Positions 40,223 through 49,715 of a stretch of 64,000 nt of DNA are shown here, one piece after another. The notes beneath the pieces were generated by a model. It did not search any database. It was not told where the DNA came from and saw only the letters and a program-made list of their open reading frames with translations. The translations under genes and the position numbers were made by a program. Location of the stretch: assembly GCA_902362925.1 (NCBI GenBank), contig CABIYL010000010.1. One strand, 5' to 3'. This DNA comes from Pseudoflavonifractor sp902362925. Lineage in GTDB: Bacteria > Bacillota > Clostridia > Oscillospirales > Oscillospiraceae. How positions within the stretch are numbered: the first letter of the stretch is position 1; every line of letters starts with the position of its first letter.

Positions 40223-42661
40223 TTACAGCTCCCGGGTGGGGACATGCCAGATGTTGTCGGCGTAGTCCCGGATGGAGCGGTCGGCGGCAAAGATGCCGGA
40301 CCGGGCGATGTTGATGAGGGACATGCGGTTCCAGGCCTTCTGGTCCAGATAGGCCTGACCGGCACGCTGGTGGGCGGCCTTGTAGCTCTCGAAGTCGGCC
40401 AGCAGCAGGTACTCGTCGGGGGCGCTGCCGTTCTGACCGAAGAGGAGGCGGTTGGTCAGATTGGTGTAGCTGACGCCGTCGTTGAAGCCGCGGGAGATCT
40501 GGTCCAGCACGGCCTTCATGCTGGGAGAGCCCACATAGTACTCATAGGGCTTGTAGCCGCGCTGCTTGAGGGACACGACCTCGTCGGCCTTCAGACCGAA
40601 GAGGAAGATGTTCTCGTCGCCCAGCTGCTCGTGCATCTCCACGTTGGCGCCGTCCAGGGTGCCGATGGTCAGGGCGCCGTTCATCATGAACTTCATGTTG
40701 CCGGTGCCGCTGGCCTCCTTGCCGGCGGTGGAGATCTGCTCGCTCAACTCGCTGGCGGGCATGAGCCGCTCGGCCAGGCTGACGCGGTAGTTCTCCAGGA
40801 ACACCACCTGCAGCCGGTCCTTGCAGACGGGATCGGAGTTGATGGTGGCGGACAGGGAGTTGATGAGGTGGACGATCTCCTTGGCCACGTAGTAGCCGGG
40901 AGCGGCCTTGGCGCCGAAGAGGAACACACGGGGGGTAAAGGTGAAGTTGGGGTCGCTCTTGAGGCGCTGGTACAGGTAGACGATGTGCATCACGTTGAGC
41001 AGCTGACGCTTGTACTCGTGGAGCCGCTTGACCTGCACGTCAAAGATGGCGTCGGTGTTGAGGATGATGCCGCTCTCCTTGGCCACATAGGAGGCAAAGG
41101 CCTGCTTGTTCTCCGCCTTGATCTTGCCCAGGCGGGAGAGGACACCGGCGTCGTCCTTGTACTTCTCCAGCTTCTTCATGGCCTCGGGCTGGAGCAGGTA
41201 GTCATCCCCGCCGGTGCACTCCTTGATGAGGGCGTCCAGCTTGGGGTTGCACTGGGACAGCCAGCGGCGGTGGTCAATGCCGTTGGTCACGTTCTGGAAC
41301 TTGTCGGGGGTGATGGCGTAGATGTCCCGGAACAGGTCCTTCTTCAGAATGTCGGAGTGGAGGGCGGACACACCGTTGACGGCGTAGCAGGCGCACACGC
41401 ACATGTTGGCCATGCGCACGTCGCCGCCCCAGACGATGGCATTGCGCTCCACGCGGCCCATGTCGCCGTGGAAGGCCTCGGTGAGGCGCTGCTGCCAGCG
41501 GTTGGAGATCTCAATGATGATCTCCCAGATACGGGGCAGCAGGGTCTGGACCAGCTCCTGGGGCCAGCGCTCCAGGGCCTCGATCATGACGGTGTGGTTG
41601 GTGTAGGCCACGGTGTGGGTGACGATATACCAGGCGTCGTCCCAGGTGTAGCCCTCCTCATCCAGCAGGATCCGCATCAGCTCGGGGATCACCAGGGTGG
41701 GGTGGGTGTCGTTGATCTGGATGACGTGCTTCTGGTGGAAGTTGTGCAGGGTGCCGTACTGAGCACGGTGCTTGCGCACGATGGACTGGATGGTGGCGGA
41801 GACGAAGAAGTACTGCTGCTTCAGACGCAGAGACTTGCCCTCGTAGTGGTTGTCGTCGGGATAGAGGACCTTGGCGATAACCTCGGCCATGGCCTGCTGC
41901 TCCACGGCCTTCAGGTACTCGCCGCGGGAGTAGAGGGACATATCCACGGGCACAGGGCTCTTGGCGTCCCACAGGCGCAGGACGTTGACGTGGTCGGTGC
42001 CGTAGCCGGCGATCTCCATGTCCTTGGGGATGGCCAGAACGTCGGTGCCGCCCTCATAGGCCACGCGGTGACGGCCGTTCTCATCCCAGTAGCCCTTGAC
42101 CTTGCCGCCGAAGTGGACGGTCTCGGTCTCGTCGACCTTGGGGATGAGCCAGGCGTCGCCCAGGCCCAGCCAGTTGTCCGCCAGCTCAACCTGCTGGCCG
42201 TCCACGATCTTCTGCTTGAAGATACCCAGCTCGTAGCAGATGGAGTAGCCGGTGGCGGGGATCTCCAGGGTGGTCATGGAGTCCAGGTAGCAGGCGGCCA
42301 GACGGCCCAGACCGCCGTTGCCCAGGCCGGCGTCAGGCTCGGCCTCGAACAGGTCGGCGGCGGAGAAGCCCAGGGACTCGATGGCCTGGGTCAGGGGCTC
42401 CAGCACGCCCAGGTTGTAGGCGTTCTTCATCAGGGAGCGGCCCATGAGGAACTCCAGGGACAGGTAGTGAACCTGACGGGCGTGGCTGTCCTTCACCCGG
42501 TCCTCGGTCTCCAGCTCATGGGCGGACATGATGTCACGCAGCACCATGGCGCAGGCCTTGAACATCTGGGGCACGGTGGCCTCATCCACGTCACGGCCGA
42601 AATTGCGGCGCAGCTTGCCGGTAATCAGATTGGTTAATTCGGTTTTCGTATAGTTATGCAA
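40223..42661 (-). CDS. glgP: Glycogen/maltodextrin phosphorylase
   Basis: Releases glucose 1-phosphate from glycogen. About 812 residues. I take TTG 42661 (giving MHNYTKTELT) as start because AGGAG lies 10 bases upstream, while the ATG at 42682 has no ribosome-binding site. DAGLGNGGLGRLAACYLDS, cited as GLGNGGLGRLAACYLDS, and the PLP site EASGTGNMKFMMNGALTIGTLDGANVE (EASGTGNMKF, GTLDGANVE) are diagnostic. It has its own promoter after glgA, so breakdown can be expressed separately from synthesis. Confidence 0.96.
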   Translation of the reverse strand: MHNYTKTELTNLITGKLRRNFGRDVDEATVPQMFKACAMVLRDIMSAHELETEDRVKDSHARQVHYLSLEFLMGRSLMKNAYNLGVLEPLTQAIESLGFSAADLFEAEPDAGLGNGGLGRLAACYLDSMTTLEIPATGYSICYELGIFKQKIVDGQQVELADNWLGLGDAWLIPKVDETETVHFGGKVKGYWDENGRHRVAYEGGTDVLAIPKDMEIAGYGTDHVNVLRLWDAKSPVPVDMSLYSRGEYLKAVEQQAMAEVIAKVLYPDDNHYEGKSLRLKQQYFFVSATIQSIVRKHRAQYGTLHNFHQKHVIQINDTHPTLVIPELMRILLDEEGYTWDDAWYIVTHTVAYTNHTVMIEALERWPQELVQTLLPRIWEIIIEISNRWQQRLTEAFHGDMGRVERNAIVWGGDVRMANMCVCACYAVNGVSALHSDILKKDLFRDIYAITPDKFQNVTNGIDHRRWLSQCNPKLDALIKECTGGDDYLLQPEAMKKLEKYKDDAGVLSRLGKIKAENKQAFASYVAKESGIILNTDAIFDVQVKRLHEYKRQLLNVMHIVYLYQRLKSDPNFTFTPRVFLFGAKAAPGYYVAKEIVHLINSLSATINSDPVCKDRLQVVFLENYRVSLAERLMPASELSEQISTAGKEASGTGNMKFMMNGALTIGTLDGANVEMHEQLGDENIFLFGLKADEVVSLKQRGYKPYEYYVGSPSMKAVLDQISRGFNDGVSYTNLTNRLLFGQNGSAPDEYLLLADFESYKAAHQRAGQAYLDQKAWNRMSLINIARSGIFAADRSIRDYADNIWHVPTREL

Positions 42662-42728
42662 GGGAACGCATCTCCTAAACATAAAATAGGCTGGGAAAAC
42701 AGAATAGCTGCTTTGGTAACAGCGCCCT

Positions 42729-42758
42729 ATTTTACCACAAGGAGTTATTTAATGTCAA
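42729..42758 (-). promoter_or_regulatory. Separate promoter of glgP
   Basis: TTGACA (42758-42753), 18-base spacer, TAAAAT (42734-42729) on the minus strand, about 65 bases before the glgP start. Confidence 0.75.
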
Positions 42759-42800
42759 TGTAACCGGTGTAAAATCGGTGATTAAGACAAAAAGAACGGG

Positions 42801-44237
42801 TTATTTTCCTGTAATCCAGCCGTAAATCTCAAGATACTCGCCGGCGGACTTATTCCAGGAGAAGTCGGCGGTCATGCCGGCGTGCATCAGGCCGCGCCAG
42901 GCCTTGGGGTTGTTGTGGTACAGGTCCACCGCCTCGTGGAGGACCCACATCATGTCGTGGGCGCTGATGTTGGCGAAGGTGAAGCCGCGGCCCTGGCCGG
43001 TGAACTTGTTGTAGGGATACACGGTGTCCTTCAGGCCGCCGGTCTCACGCACCACGGGGATGGTGCCGTACCGCATGGCGATCATCTGGGACAGGCCGCA
43101 GGGCTCGGCTTCGCTGGGCATGAGGAACAGGTCGGCGCCGCCGTAGATGGCGGTGGACAGGGAGGCGGAATACATCATGTGGGCGGCGAAGCGGCCGGGA
43201 TACTGGGCGGCGGCGTGGCGGAAGGCCTCCTCATAGTTCCAGTCGCCGGTGCCCAGCACCACCATCTGCACATTCATCTTCATGATGTCGTGGATGGAGG
43301 CGGTGACCAGGTCAAAGCCCTTGTGCTTGACCAGACGGGAGATGCAGGCAATGATGGGCACGTCCGGGTCCTGATTCAGGCCGCAGGCCTGCTGCAGGGC
43401 GGCCTTGCAGGCCCGCTTGCCGGACAGGTCGTCGGCGTTGAAGGGGGCGGCCAGACCGTTGCCGTTGGCGGGGGTGTACAGCTCGGTGTCGATGCCGTTG
43501 AGGATGCCCCGGATCTTGTTCCGGTTGTCTGCCACCACGCCCTCCAGACCGTGGGCGTAGAAGGCGTACTGGAGCTCCTGGGCGTAGGTGGGGGAGACGG
43601 TGGTGACGTAGTCGGCGGCATAGATGGCGCCCTTCATCAGGTTCACGTCCCCGTGGTACTCCAGCATATGCTCGTTGAGATAGCCCGGCGCCAGGCCCAG
43701 CAGGTCTCTGAGCACCTGGCTGCCGTACCGGCCCTGGTACTCGATGTTATGGATGGTGTACACGCTCTTGGCGCCCTTCAGCTCAGGCACCACATGGCGC
43801 TCCTCCAGCAGGTAGATGGGCACCAGAGCGGTCTGCCAGTCGTTGCAGTGGATGATGTCGGGCTGGAAGCCCACATGGCCGGGGGTCTCGATGATGGCGC
43901 GGGAGAAGAAGGCGAAGCGCTCGCCGTCGTCGTAGTGGCCGTAGATCTGAGCACGCTTGAAGTAGTACTCGTTGTCCACAAAGTAGTAGGTGACGCCGTC
44001 CCGCTTCAGCTGAAAGATGCCGCAGTAGGGGGTGCGCCAGGCCAGATGGACATGGAAATTGCACAGGTACTCCATCTGATTGCGCCAGTCCTGACCGATG
44101 CCCTCGTAGAGCGGGAGAATGACCCGCACGTCATGGCCCTCGGCAGCCAGAGCCTTGGGCAGGGAGCCGGCCACGTCCGCCAGTCCGCCAGTCTTGATGA
44201 AGGGGGCTACCTCGGAGGAGGCAAAGAGGATGTTCAT
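42801..44237 (-). CDS. glgA: Glycogen synthase (ADP-glucose)
   Basis: Extends alpha-1,4-glucan from ADP-glucose (GT5). 478 residues. KTGGLADVAGSLPKAL at residues 15-30 is the ADP-glucose loop; CNDWQTAL, ISRLVKHKGFDLV and the C-terminal motif SEAEPCGLSQMIAMRYG with VRETGGLKDTV are all family hallmarks. AAAGGAG lies 7 bases before the ATG. It follows glgD after a 132-base gap that holds a long intercistronic hairpin. Confidence 0.97.
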   Translation of the reverse strand: MNILFASSEVAPFIKTGGLADVAGSLPKALAAEGHDVRVILPLYEGIGQDWRNQMEYLCNFHVHLAWRTPYCGIFQLKRDGVTYYFVDNEYYFKRAQIYGHYDDGERFAFFSRAIIETPGHVGFQPDIIHCNDWQTALVPIYLLEERHVVPELKGAKSVYTIHNIEYQGRYGSQVLRDLLGLAPGYLNEHMLEYHGDVNLMKGAIYAADYVTTVSPTYAQELQYAFYAHGLEGVVADNRNKIRGILNGIDTELYTPANGNGLAAPFNADDLSGKRACKAALQQACGLNQDPDVPIIACISRLVKHKGFDLVTASIHDIMKMNVQMVVLGTGDWNYEEAFRHAAAQYPGRFAAHMMYSASLSTAIYGGADLFLMPSEAEPCGLSQMIAMRYGTIPVVRETGGLKDTVYPYNKFTGQGRGFTFANISAHDMMWVLHEAVDLYHNNPKAWRGLMHAGMTADFSWNKSAGEYLEIYGWITGK

Positions 44238-44302
44238 AAGGGCGCTCCTTTCACAACCGGCCGCCGGTGGAGGCCGGTGAATTAAAATTTTGGGAGGACG
44301 AG

Positions 44303-44339
44303 CGCGAGAGACGAAGCCTGTCCGGCCCCGTCTCTCGCG
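44303..44339 (-). repeat. Intercistronic hairpin between glgD and glgA
   Basis: CGCGAGAGACG (44303-44313) pairs perfectly with CGTCTCTCGCG (44329-44339) around a 15-base loop. On the minus strand no T-run follows, so it is unlikely to be a terminator; message stabilisation or processing is more likely. Confidence 0.6.
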
Positions 44340-44369
44340 GTTTCGACGGTACGCCGACCGCCGGTGACG

Positions 44370-45488
44370 TTATACGGTTTCGTCCTTGGCGATGGCCAGA
44401 GGATAGGTCTCATGGCCCATGAGCATCCGGCCGGGATTGACGTGGACGTTCTTGTCGGTGATGGTGTACTTGAGGACAGCGCCCTGCTGGATGGTGGTGC
44501 CCTGCATCAGGATGCAGTTCTCCACCACGGCGCCCGCCTCTACCCGCACGCCGCGGAAGAGGATGGAGTTGCGCACCGTGCCCTCGATGATACAGCCATC
44601 GGCCAGCAGGGAGTTGACCGAGCTGCCGTTCTCGCCGTAATAGGTGGAGGGGTTGGACTGGTCCTTGGTCTTGATGGGGCGCTCAGGCACGAACAGGTCG
44701 GCGCGGACCTCGGGCTTGAGCAGCTCCATGCTGCGGGCGAAGTAGCCGGGGACGGACTGAATCCGGGCGGCATAGCCGTCGAAGATGTAGGGGACAATCT
44801 TCAGCGTGTGGACCATGGACTGGAGCACGCCCTGGCTGAAGGAGGGGATGTTGTGGGCGGCGCAGTTGTCCACCAGTGAGAGCAGCAGGCTCTTGGAGAG
44901 GATGTAGACCTCCAGGGACTCGCAGCCCACAGGGGCGTAGGGGTGGACGGACACGTCGGTGATGCGGCCGTCGTCGCCCACGGTGAAGTAGTCGGAGGAG
45001 CGGGGATCACCCTTGGGGTTACGGGTGCACACGGCGGTGATGTCGGCGCCGCTCTTGATGTGCTGCTCATAGATCTCACGCATGGGCAGGTTGACGGCGA
45101 TATCGCCGCCGGCCAGCACCACGTGCTCCTGCTTGATCTTGGTCAGGTAGGAGTAGACACCCTCCAGGGCATCCATACGGCCGCGGCACACGCCGCCCCG
45201 CTGCTTGTTGGCATAGCCGAAGGGGGGCAGGATGCGCAGGCCGCCGTGCTTGCGGGACAGGTCCCAGTCCTTGCCGGAGCCCAGGTGGTCCAGCAGGGAC
45301 TGATAGTTGGCGTGGACGATGATGCCCACGTCCACCATACCGGCGTTGACAAAGTTGGAGAGCATAAAGTCGATGGTGCGGTAACGGCCGCCGTAGGGCA
45401 CGGAACAGGTATTGCGCACCTGGGTCAGCTCCCGCAGGTCAGCGTTGGAGCGATAAGCGAAAATGATGCCGTGCAGTTTGTTCATCAT
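44370..45488 (-). CDS. glgD: Glucose-1-phosphate adenylyltransferase regulatory subunit GlgD
   Basis: 372 residues, homologous to GlgC but with a degenerate nucleotide loop: where GlgC has LAGGQGSRL, this protein has FAYRSNADLRELTQVR. That is the known signature of the GlgD subunit of Firmicutes, which is inactive or weakly active itself and forms the better GlgCD heteromer. GGRYRTIDFMLSNFVNAG matches the sugar-phosphate site; the C-terminus is a left-handed beta-helix of hexapeptide repeats (IIEGTVRNSILF, VVENCILM). Its ATG overlaps the glgC stop (ATGA). Confidence 0.95.
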   Translation of the reverse strand: MMNKLHGIIFAYRSNADLRELTQVRNTCSVPYGGRYRTIDFMLSNFVNAGMVDVGIIVHANYQSLLDHLGSGKDWDLSRKHGGLRILPPFGYANKQRGGVCRGRMDALEGVYSYLTKIKQEHVVLAGGDIAVNLPMREIYEQHIKSGADITAVCTRNPKGDPRSSDYFTVGDDGRITDVSVHPYAPVGCESLEVYILSKSLLLSLVDNCAAHNIPSFSQGVLQSMVHTLKIVPYIFDGYAARIQSVPGYFARSMELLKPEVRADLFVPERPIKTKDQSNPSTYYGENGSSVNSLLADGCIIEGTVRNSILFRGVRVEAGAVVENCILMQGTTIQQGAVLKYTITDKNVHVNPGRMLMGHETYPLAIAKDETV

Positions 45489-46699
45489 TTCGCAGCACCC
45501 CCTTCCACATCACGAGTAATCATAGCGTTGGCGGGCACAACGGCGCCGTCGCCCACCTTAATGTCCTGGGCCACCACGGTGATGCCCCAGTCATCCGAAC
45601 CCTCGGGCGGAGGCGGTGTGCCGACGGTGGCGTTTTCGCCGATGACGGCGTTCTCGGCCACAATGGCGTAGTCCACCACGGCGCCGGCCTTGACCACGGT
45701 GCCAGGCATCAGGATGGAGTAGCGCACGGTGGCGCCCTCCTCCACGGTGACGGAGTGGAAGAGCACCGAGTTCTCAACGGTGCCGTACACCTCGCAGCCG
45801 CCGGTGACCATGGAGTGGGAGATCTTGGCGTCGGGGCCGGTGAAGTGAGGGGGCTTGGTGGCGGGACGGGCATAGATAGGCCAGCTGGGATCGTAGGGAT
45901 CAATGCCGGTGCCGATGGACAGCATGTCCATGTTGGCGTCCCACAGGGAGCTGATGGTGCCCACGTCCTTCCAGTAGCCCTTGAAGCGGTAGGCGGACAT
46001 CTTCTCGCCGGCGTTGAGCATGGCGGGGATGATGTCGTGACCGAAGTCGTTGGAGGAGTCGGGGTTGGCCTCGTCGGCGATGAGATAGTCACGCAGCTTG
46101 GACCAGGTGAAGATGTAGATGCCCATGGAGGCCAGGTTGCTCTTGGGCTGCTTGGGCTTCTCCTGGAACTCATAGATGTTGTCCTCGGCGTCCACGTTCA
46201 TGATGCCGAAGCGGCTGGCCTCCTCCATGGGGACCTCCAGCACGGAGATGGTGCAGGCAGCGCCCTTCTCCTTGTGGTAGGCCAGCATGGCGCCGTAGTC
46301 CATCTTATAGATGTGGTCGCCCGAGAGGATGAGCACATAGTCGGGATCATACAGCTGCAGGAAGCCGATATTCTGGTAGATGGCGTTGGCGGTACCCTTG
46401 TACCAGGTGCCGGAGTCGCCCTTCTGGACATAGGGAGGCAGCACGTGGACGCCGCCGTCGGAACGGTCCAGATCCCAGGGCTGGCCATTGCCCAGATAGG
46501 CATTGAGCTCCAGGGGCTGATACTGGGTCAGCACGCCCACGGTGTCAATACCGGAGTTAATGCAGTTGGAAAGCGGGAAATCGATGATGCGGTACTTTCC
46601 CCCAAAGGGGACGGCGGGTTTTGCCACGCGGCTGGTCAGGGCGTAGAGACGGCTACCCTGTCCTCCGGCCAGCAGCATAGCGACACATTCTTTTTTCAT
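45485..46699 (-). CDS. glgC: Glucose-1-phosphate adenylyltransferase catalytic subunit
   Basis: Makes ADP-glucose, the committed step of glycogen synthesis. 404 residues from ATG 46699; an in-frame GTG 9 bases earlier is rejected because AGAGGTG stands 6 bases before the ATG. LLAGGQGSRLYALTSRVAKPAVPFGGKYRIIDFPLSN, cited as LAGGQGSRLYALT and AVPFGGKYRIIDFPLSN, contains intact catalytic and activator residues; GTANAIYQN follows. C-terminal beta-helix present. Overlaps glgD by 4 bases, keeping subunit output equal. Confidence 0.97.
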   Translation of the reverse strand: MKKECVAMLLAGGQGSRLYALTSRVAKPAVPFGGKYRIIDFPLSNCINSGIDTVGVLTQYQPLELNAYLGNGQPWDLDRSDGGVHVLPPYVQKGDSGTWYKGTANAIYQNIGFLQLYDPDYVLILSGDHIYKMDYGAMLAYHKEKGAACTISVLEVPMEEASRFGIMNVDAEDNIYEFQEKPKQPKSNLASMGIYIFTWSKLRDYLIADEANPDSSNDFGHDIIPAMLNAGEKMSAYRFKGYWKDVGTISSLWDANMDMLSIGTGIDPYDPSWPIYARPATKPPHFTGPDAKISHSMVTGGCEVYGTVENSVLFHSVTVEEGATVRYSILMPGTVVKAGAVVDYAIVAENAVIGENATVGTPPPPEGSDDWGITVVAQDIKVGDGAVVPANAMITRDVEGGAAK

Positions 46700-46792
46700 T
46701 CCTAACACCTCTGCTTATTTGGTGGTCATACGCTTAAATATGTACCTTTTCCACCGGAACGGACTGTCCGAAACAGCCGTTCCAGAGAAAAA

Positions 46793-48793
46793 TCAGGATT
46801 TCTTGGCCGTGGAGCGCTTCTTGCCCACGGGGGTCAGCTTGACGGTGCCGGCCGCTTTGGCAGTCTTTTTCTTGAGGGCGGGCTTCTTCCGGGTGCACCG
46901 GTAGATGACGCCGCTCATGGGGGGGATGTCGATGACCAGAGACTGGTCCTGGCCGTGCATGGGGATATCCTCGGAGCTGAGAGGCTCCTTATCGCCCAGA
47001 CCGGAGCCGCCGAAGCGCTCGTCGTCAGAGTTAAACACACACTGGTAAGTGCCGCGGTAGGGGACGCCCAGCCGGTACCCGGGACGGTGGACCGGAGAGA
47101 AGTTGCACACGGCCAGGATAAAGTCGCCCTTGCTGTCCTTGCGCAGGAAGGAGGCGCAGTTGTTCTGGTTGTCGTCGGCGCAGATCCACTGGAAGCCCTC
47201 CCAGGAGAAGTCCAGATCCCACAGGGGCTTGTTCTCCAGGTAGAAGGCGTTGGCCGCCTGGAAGAAGGCCTTGATGTCCCGGTTCTCCTTGTTCTCCATC
47301 AGGTGCCAGTCCAGGGAGTACTCATAGTGCCACTCGTTCCACTGGCCGAACTCGCTGCCCATCATCAGCAGCTTCTTGCCCGGGTGAGTGAGCATATAGG
47401 TGTAGAAGGCCCGCACGCCGGCGAATTTCTCCTCGTAGGGGCCGGGGATCTTGTTGAGGAAGGAGCCCTTCATGTGGACCACCTCGTCGTGGGACAGAGG
47501 CAGGATGAAGTTCTCCGAGAAGGCGTACATCAGCGAGAAGGTGATGTCCTTGTGGTTGAACTGCCGGAAATAGGGGTCCAGCTTCATGTAATGGGTGATG
47601 TCGTTCATCCAGCCCATATTCCACTTCAGGTTGAAGCCCAGGCCGCCCTCCTCCACCGGGTGGGACACCAGGGGCCAGGCGGTGGACTCCTCGGCGATCA
47701 TCAGCACGTCGGGGTGGGGGACGAAGATGTGGGTGTTGAGGGTGCGCAGGAAGTCGATGGCCTCCAGATTCTCGTGGCCGCCGTACTTGTTGGGCACCCA
47801 CTCGCCGCTCTGGCGGCTGTAGTCCAGGTAGAGCATGGAGGCCACGGCGTCCACACGCAGGCCGTCGATGTGGTACTGCTCCAGCCAGAAGAGGGCGGAG
47901 GAGAACAGGAAGGAGCGGACCTCCTTCCGGTCGTAGTCAAAGACACGGGTGCCCCAGTCGGCGTGCTCGCCCTTCCGGGGGTCGGCGTACTCATAGCAGG
48001 GCTCGCCGTCAAACTCATACAGGCCAAAGGCGTCCTTGGGGAAGTGGGCGGGCACCCAGTCCAGAATGACGCCGATGCCGGCCTGATGGAGCTGGTCAAT
48101 GAGGTACATCAGGTCGTGGGGGATGCCGAAGCGGCTGGTGGCGGCAAAGTAGCCGGTGCACTGGTAGCCCCAGGAGGCGTCCAGAGGGTGCTCGGTGATG
48201 GGCATCAGCTCCACGTGGGTGAAGCCCATCTCTTTCACATAGGGCACCAGCCAGTTGGCCATGTCCCGGTAGCTGAGGAACTCGCCCTCACCGGTGCGGC
48301 GCCAGGAGCCAAGGTGCATCTCATAGATGTTCAGCGGGCTGTGGTAGACCGTGTGGGATTTGCGGTACTCCAGCCACTTCTGGTCGCCCCACTGGTAGCC
48401 GGACAGGTCGTAGAGCTTGGAGGCGTTGCCGGGACGGGTCTCGGCGTGGAAGGCGTAGGGGTCGGACTTGGCCAGGACCCGGCCGTCACGGGCGTGGACG
48501 GCGTACTTATATGTATCGTACTGCTTCATACCCGGGATGAACAGCTCCCACACGCCGCCGTCCAGGCGGTTCATGGGGTGGGAGTCCTCATTCCAGTCGT
48601 TGAAGTCGCCCATCACGGACACGCCCTTGGCGTGGGGCGCCCACACGCGGAAGACATATCCGTCCTGCCCGTCCACATTGGCGGGGTGAGCGCCCAGATA
48701 ATCCTGCGCGCGGCAGTTATCCCCCTGCAAAAAATGGAAAAGCGGTGTATCTGGCTGCTGGGGGGTGGGGCTTGCTTGATCCGTGCGGGTCAT
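46793..48793 (-). CDS. glgB: 1,4-alpha-glucan branching enzyme
   Basis: Introduces alpha-1,6 branches into glycogen (GH13). 666 residues from ATG 48793 with GGAGG 8 bases upstream. N-terminal carbohydrate module with YVFRVWAPHAKGVSVMGDFNDW, cited as FRVWAPHAKGVSVMGDFNDW; GH13 regions DWVPAHF, DGLRVDAVASMLYLDY (nucleophile Asp), IAEEST (acid Glu) and LSHDEVVHMKGS. The C-terminus ends in a Lys-rich tail (KKKTAKAAGTVKL...KKRSTAKKS) beyond the usual beta-sandwich. First gene of the cluster. Confidence 0.96.
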   Translation of the reverse strand: MTRTDQASPTPQQPDTPLFHFLQGDNCRAQDYLGAHPANVDGQDGYVFRVWAPHAKGVSVMGDFNDWNEDSHPMNRLDGGVWELFIPGMKQYDTYKYAVHARDGRVLAKSDPYAFHAETRPGNASKLYDLSGYQWGDQKWLEYRKSHTVYHSPLNIYEMHLGSWRRTGEGEFLSYRDMANWLVPYVKEMGFTHVELMPITEHPLDASWGYQCTGYFAATSRFGIPHDLMYLIDQLHQAGIGVILDWVPAHFPKDAFGLYEFDGEPCYEYADPRKGEHADWGTRVFDYDRKEVRSFLFSSALFWLEQYHIDGLRVDAVASMLYLDYSRQSGEWVPNKYGGHENLEAIDFLRTLNTHIFVPHPDVLMIAEESTAWPLVSHPVEEGGLGFNLKWNMGWMNDITHYMKLDPYFRQFNHKDITFSLMYAFSENFILPLSHDEVVHMKGSFLNKIPGPYEEKFAGVRAFYTYMLTHPGKKLLMMGSEFGQWNEWHYEYSLDWHLMENKENRDIKAFFQAANAFYLENKPLWDLDFSWEGFQWICADDNQNNCASFLRKDSKGDFILAVCNFSPVHRPGYRLGVPYRGTYQCVFNSDDERFGGSGLGDKEPLSSEDIPMHGQDQSLVIDIPPMSGVIYRCTRKKPALKKKTAKAAGTVKLTPVGKKRSTAKKS

Positions 48794-48826
48794 AGGGAAC
48801 ACCTCCAGAGAATTGGAAAAAACTTA

Positions 48827-48854
48827 CAAAACCGCAAGAGAATGAGCGGTTTTG
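48827..48854 (-). terminator. Hairpin in the glgB leader, possible attenuator
   Basis: On the minus strand CAAAACCGC (48854-48846) pairs with GCGGTTTTG (48835-48827), followed by TAAGTTTTTTCC, 35 bases before the glgB start and after the operon promoter. Confidence 0.6.
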
Positions 48855-48904
48855 ATTGTCGAATTGACACAAATGACTGTTTTTAACGGAACTTATTTGT
48901 ATAA

Positions 48905-48933
48905 ATTATACAACAATACAAGTGGTCAGTCAA
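48905..48933 (-). promoter_or_regulatory. Promoter of the glgBCDA operon
   Basis: TTGACT (48933-48928), 17-base spacer, TATAAT (48910-48905) on the minus strand. Start near 48898 leaves a leader of about 105 bases with a T-tailed hairpin. Confidence 0.85.
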
Positions 48934-49019
48934 GTATAGAACGGGTAAAAAGTAAAAAGGTCAAAAGTCCGGAACAAAAGTGGGAAGAAAACCTGCAAAA
49001 AAAGGCAGACGGATTCGGA

Positions 49020-49616
49020 TCAATCCGTCTGCCTGCCAGAGGCAGCCTGGTGATCGCGCTCCATGCCCTCAAAGGCACGGAGAAAGGCTGCCCGCTGTTG
49101 GGCGTAGCCCTCCTCGCCCAGACGGGTGAGGCAGGTCCCCAGAATCAGGGACAGCTCAGCGGAAAGCCATGCGCTGCCGTACATGCCTTCCTGATTATAG
49201 TATTGTGCGTTTTCCGCCAGCTCTCTGGCCTCCACAAGATTGCCTGCGTCCAGCGCCTCACGGGCGGCGGCTGCGCCGGCCAGTGCGTGGAGCAGATAGC
49301 CCTCGTCGGTGGTGCCCGCCTTGTTGTCCGCGTCCAGCGCGGCAAGACAGTCGGTCCAGCGGTGCTCCCGGTAGGCGGCACGGGCCTCATCCAGGCCGTC
49401 GGGGGCGGTGCCGTCGGACACAGGGGCGCCGGAGAGAAAATATCCGGTGGGGAAGCCGAGTGCTCCGGCCAGATACTCCAGGGTGCGGACAGAGGGAATG
49501 GCGCTGTCGTTTTCAATTTTGGAGAGCATATTGCGGGTAATATAGTCCCCGACCAGCTCTTTCTGAGTCATTCCCTTGCTCTGACGTGCCTCACGAATCT
49601 TCTGACCAAGGGTCAT
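49020..49616 (-). CDS. XRE-family regulator with TPR-like helical C-terminus
   Basis: 198 residues. Helix-turn-helix at residues 1-60 (GQKIREARQSKGMTQKELV...MLSKIENDSAIPSVRTLEYLA). The remaining 130 residues are alanine/leucine-rich helices (LLHALAGAAAAREALDAGNLVEARELAENA), here cited as DAGNLVEARELAENA, resembling TPR repeats of peptide-sensing regulators. AGGGAGGGACC precedes the ATG. A palindrome overlapping its own -10 suggests autorepression. The neighbouring collagen-like gene is a possible target (inference). Confidence 0.82.
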   Translation of the reverse strand: MTLGQKIREARQSKGMTQKELVGDYITRNMLSKIENDSAIPSVRTLEYLAGALGFPTGYFLSGAPVSDGTAPDGLDEARAAYREHRWTDCLAALDADNKAGTTDEGYLLHALAGAAAAREALDAGNLVEARELAENAQYYNQEGMYGSAWLSAELSLILGTCLTRLGEEGYAQQRAAFLRAFEGMERDHQAASGRQTD

Positions 49617-49651
49617 GGCTGGTCCCTCCCTGCGTAACTAAAATTTACTCT

Positions 49652-49686
49652 CCTGTTATTGTAACAGGTATGGAGGGAATTTACAA
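49652..49686 (-). promoter_or_regulatory. Promoter and operator of the XRE/TPR gene
   Basis: TTGTAA (49686-49681), 17-base spacer, TACAAT (49663-49658) on the minus strand. The palindrome CCTGTTA-TTG-TAACAGG (49652-49668) covers the -10. Confidence 0.7.
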
Positions 49687-49715
49687 TTGAAAAATGGGGC
49701 AAGTGTTTGGAAAAT

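Noticed and set aside
40244..42637. 797-codon open frame opposite glgP
   Set aside because: Antisense shadow of glgP with the same Gly/Val/His-rich composition.
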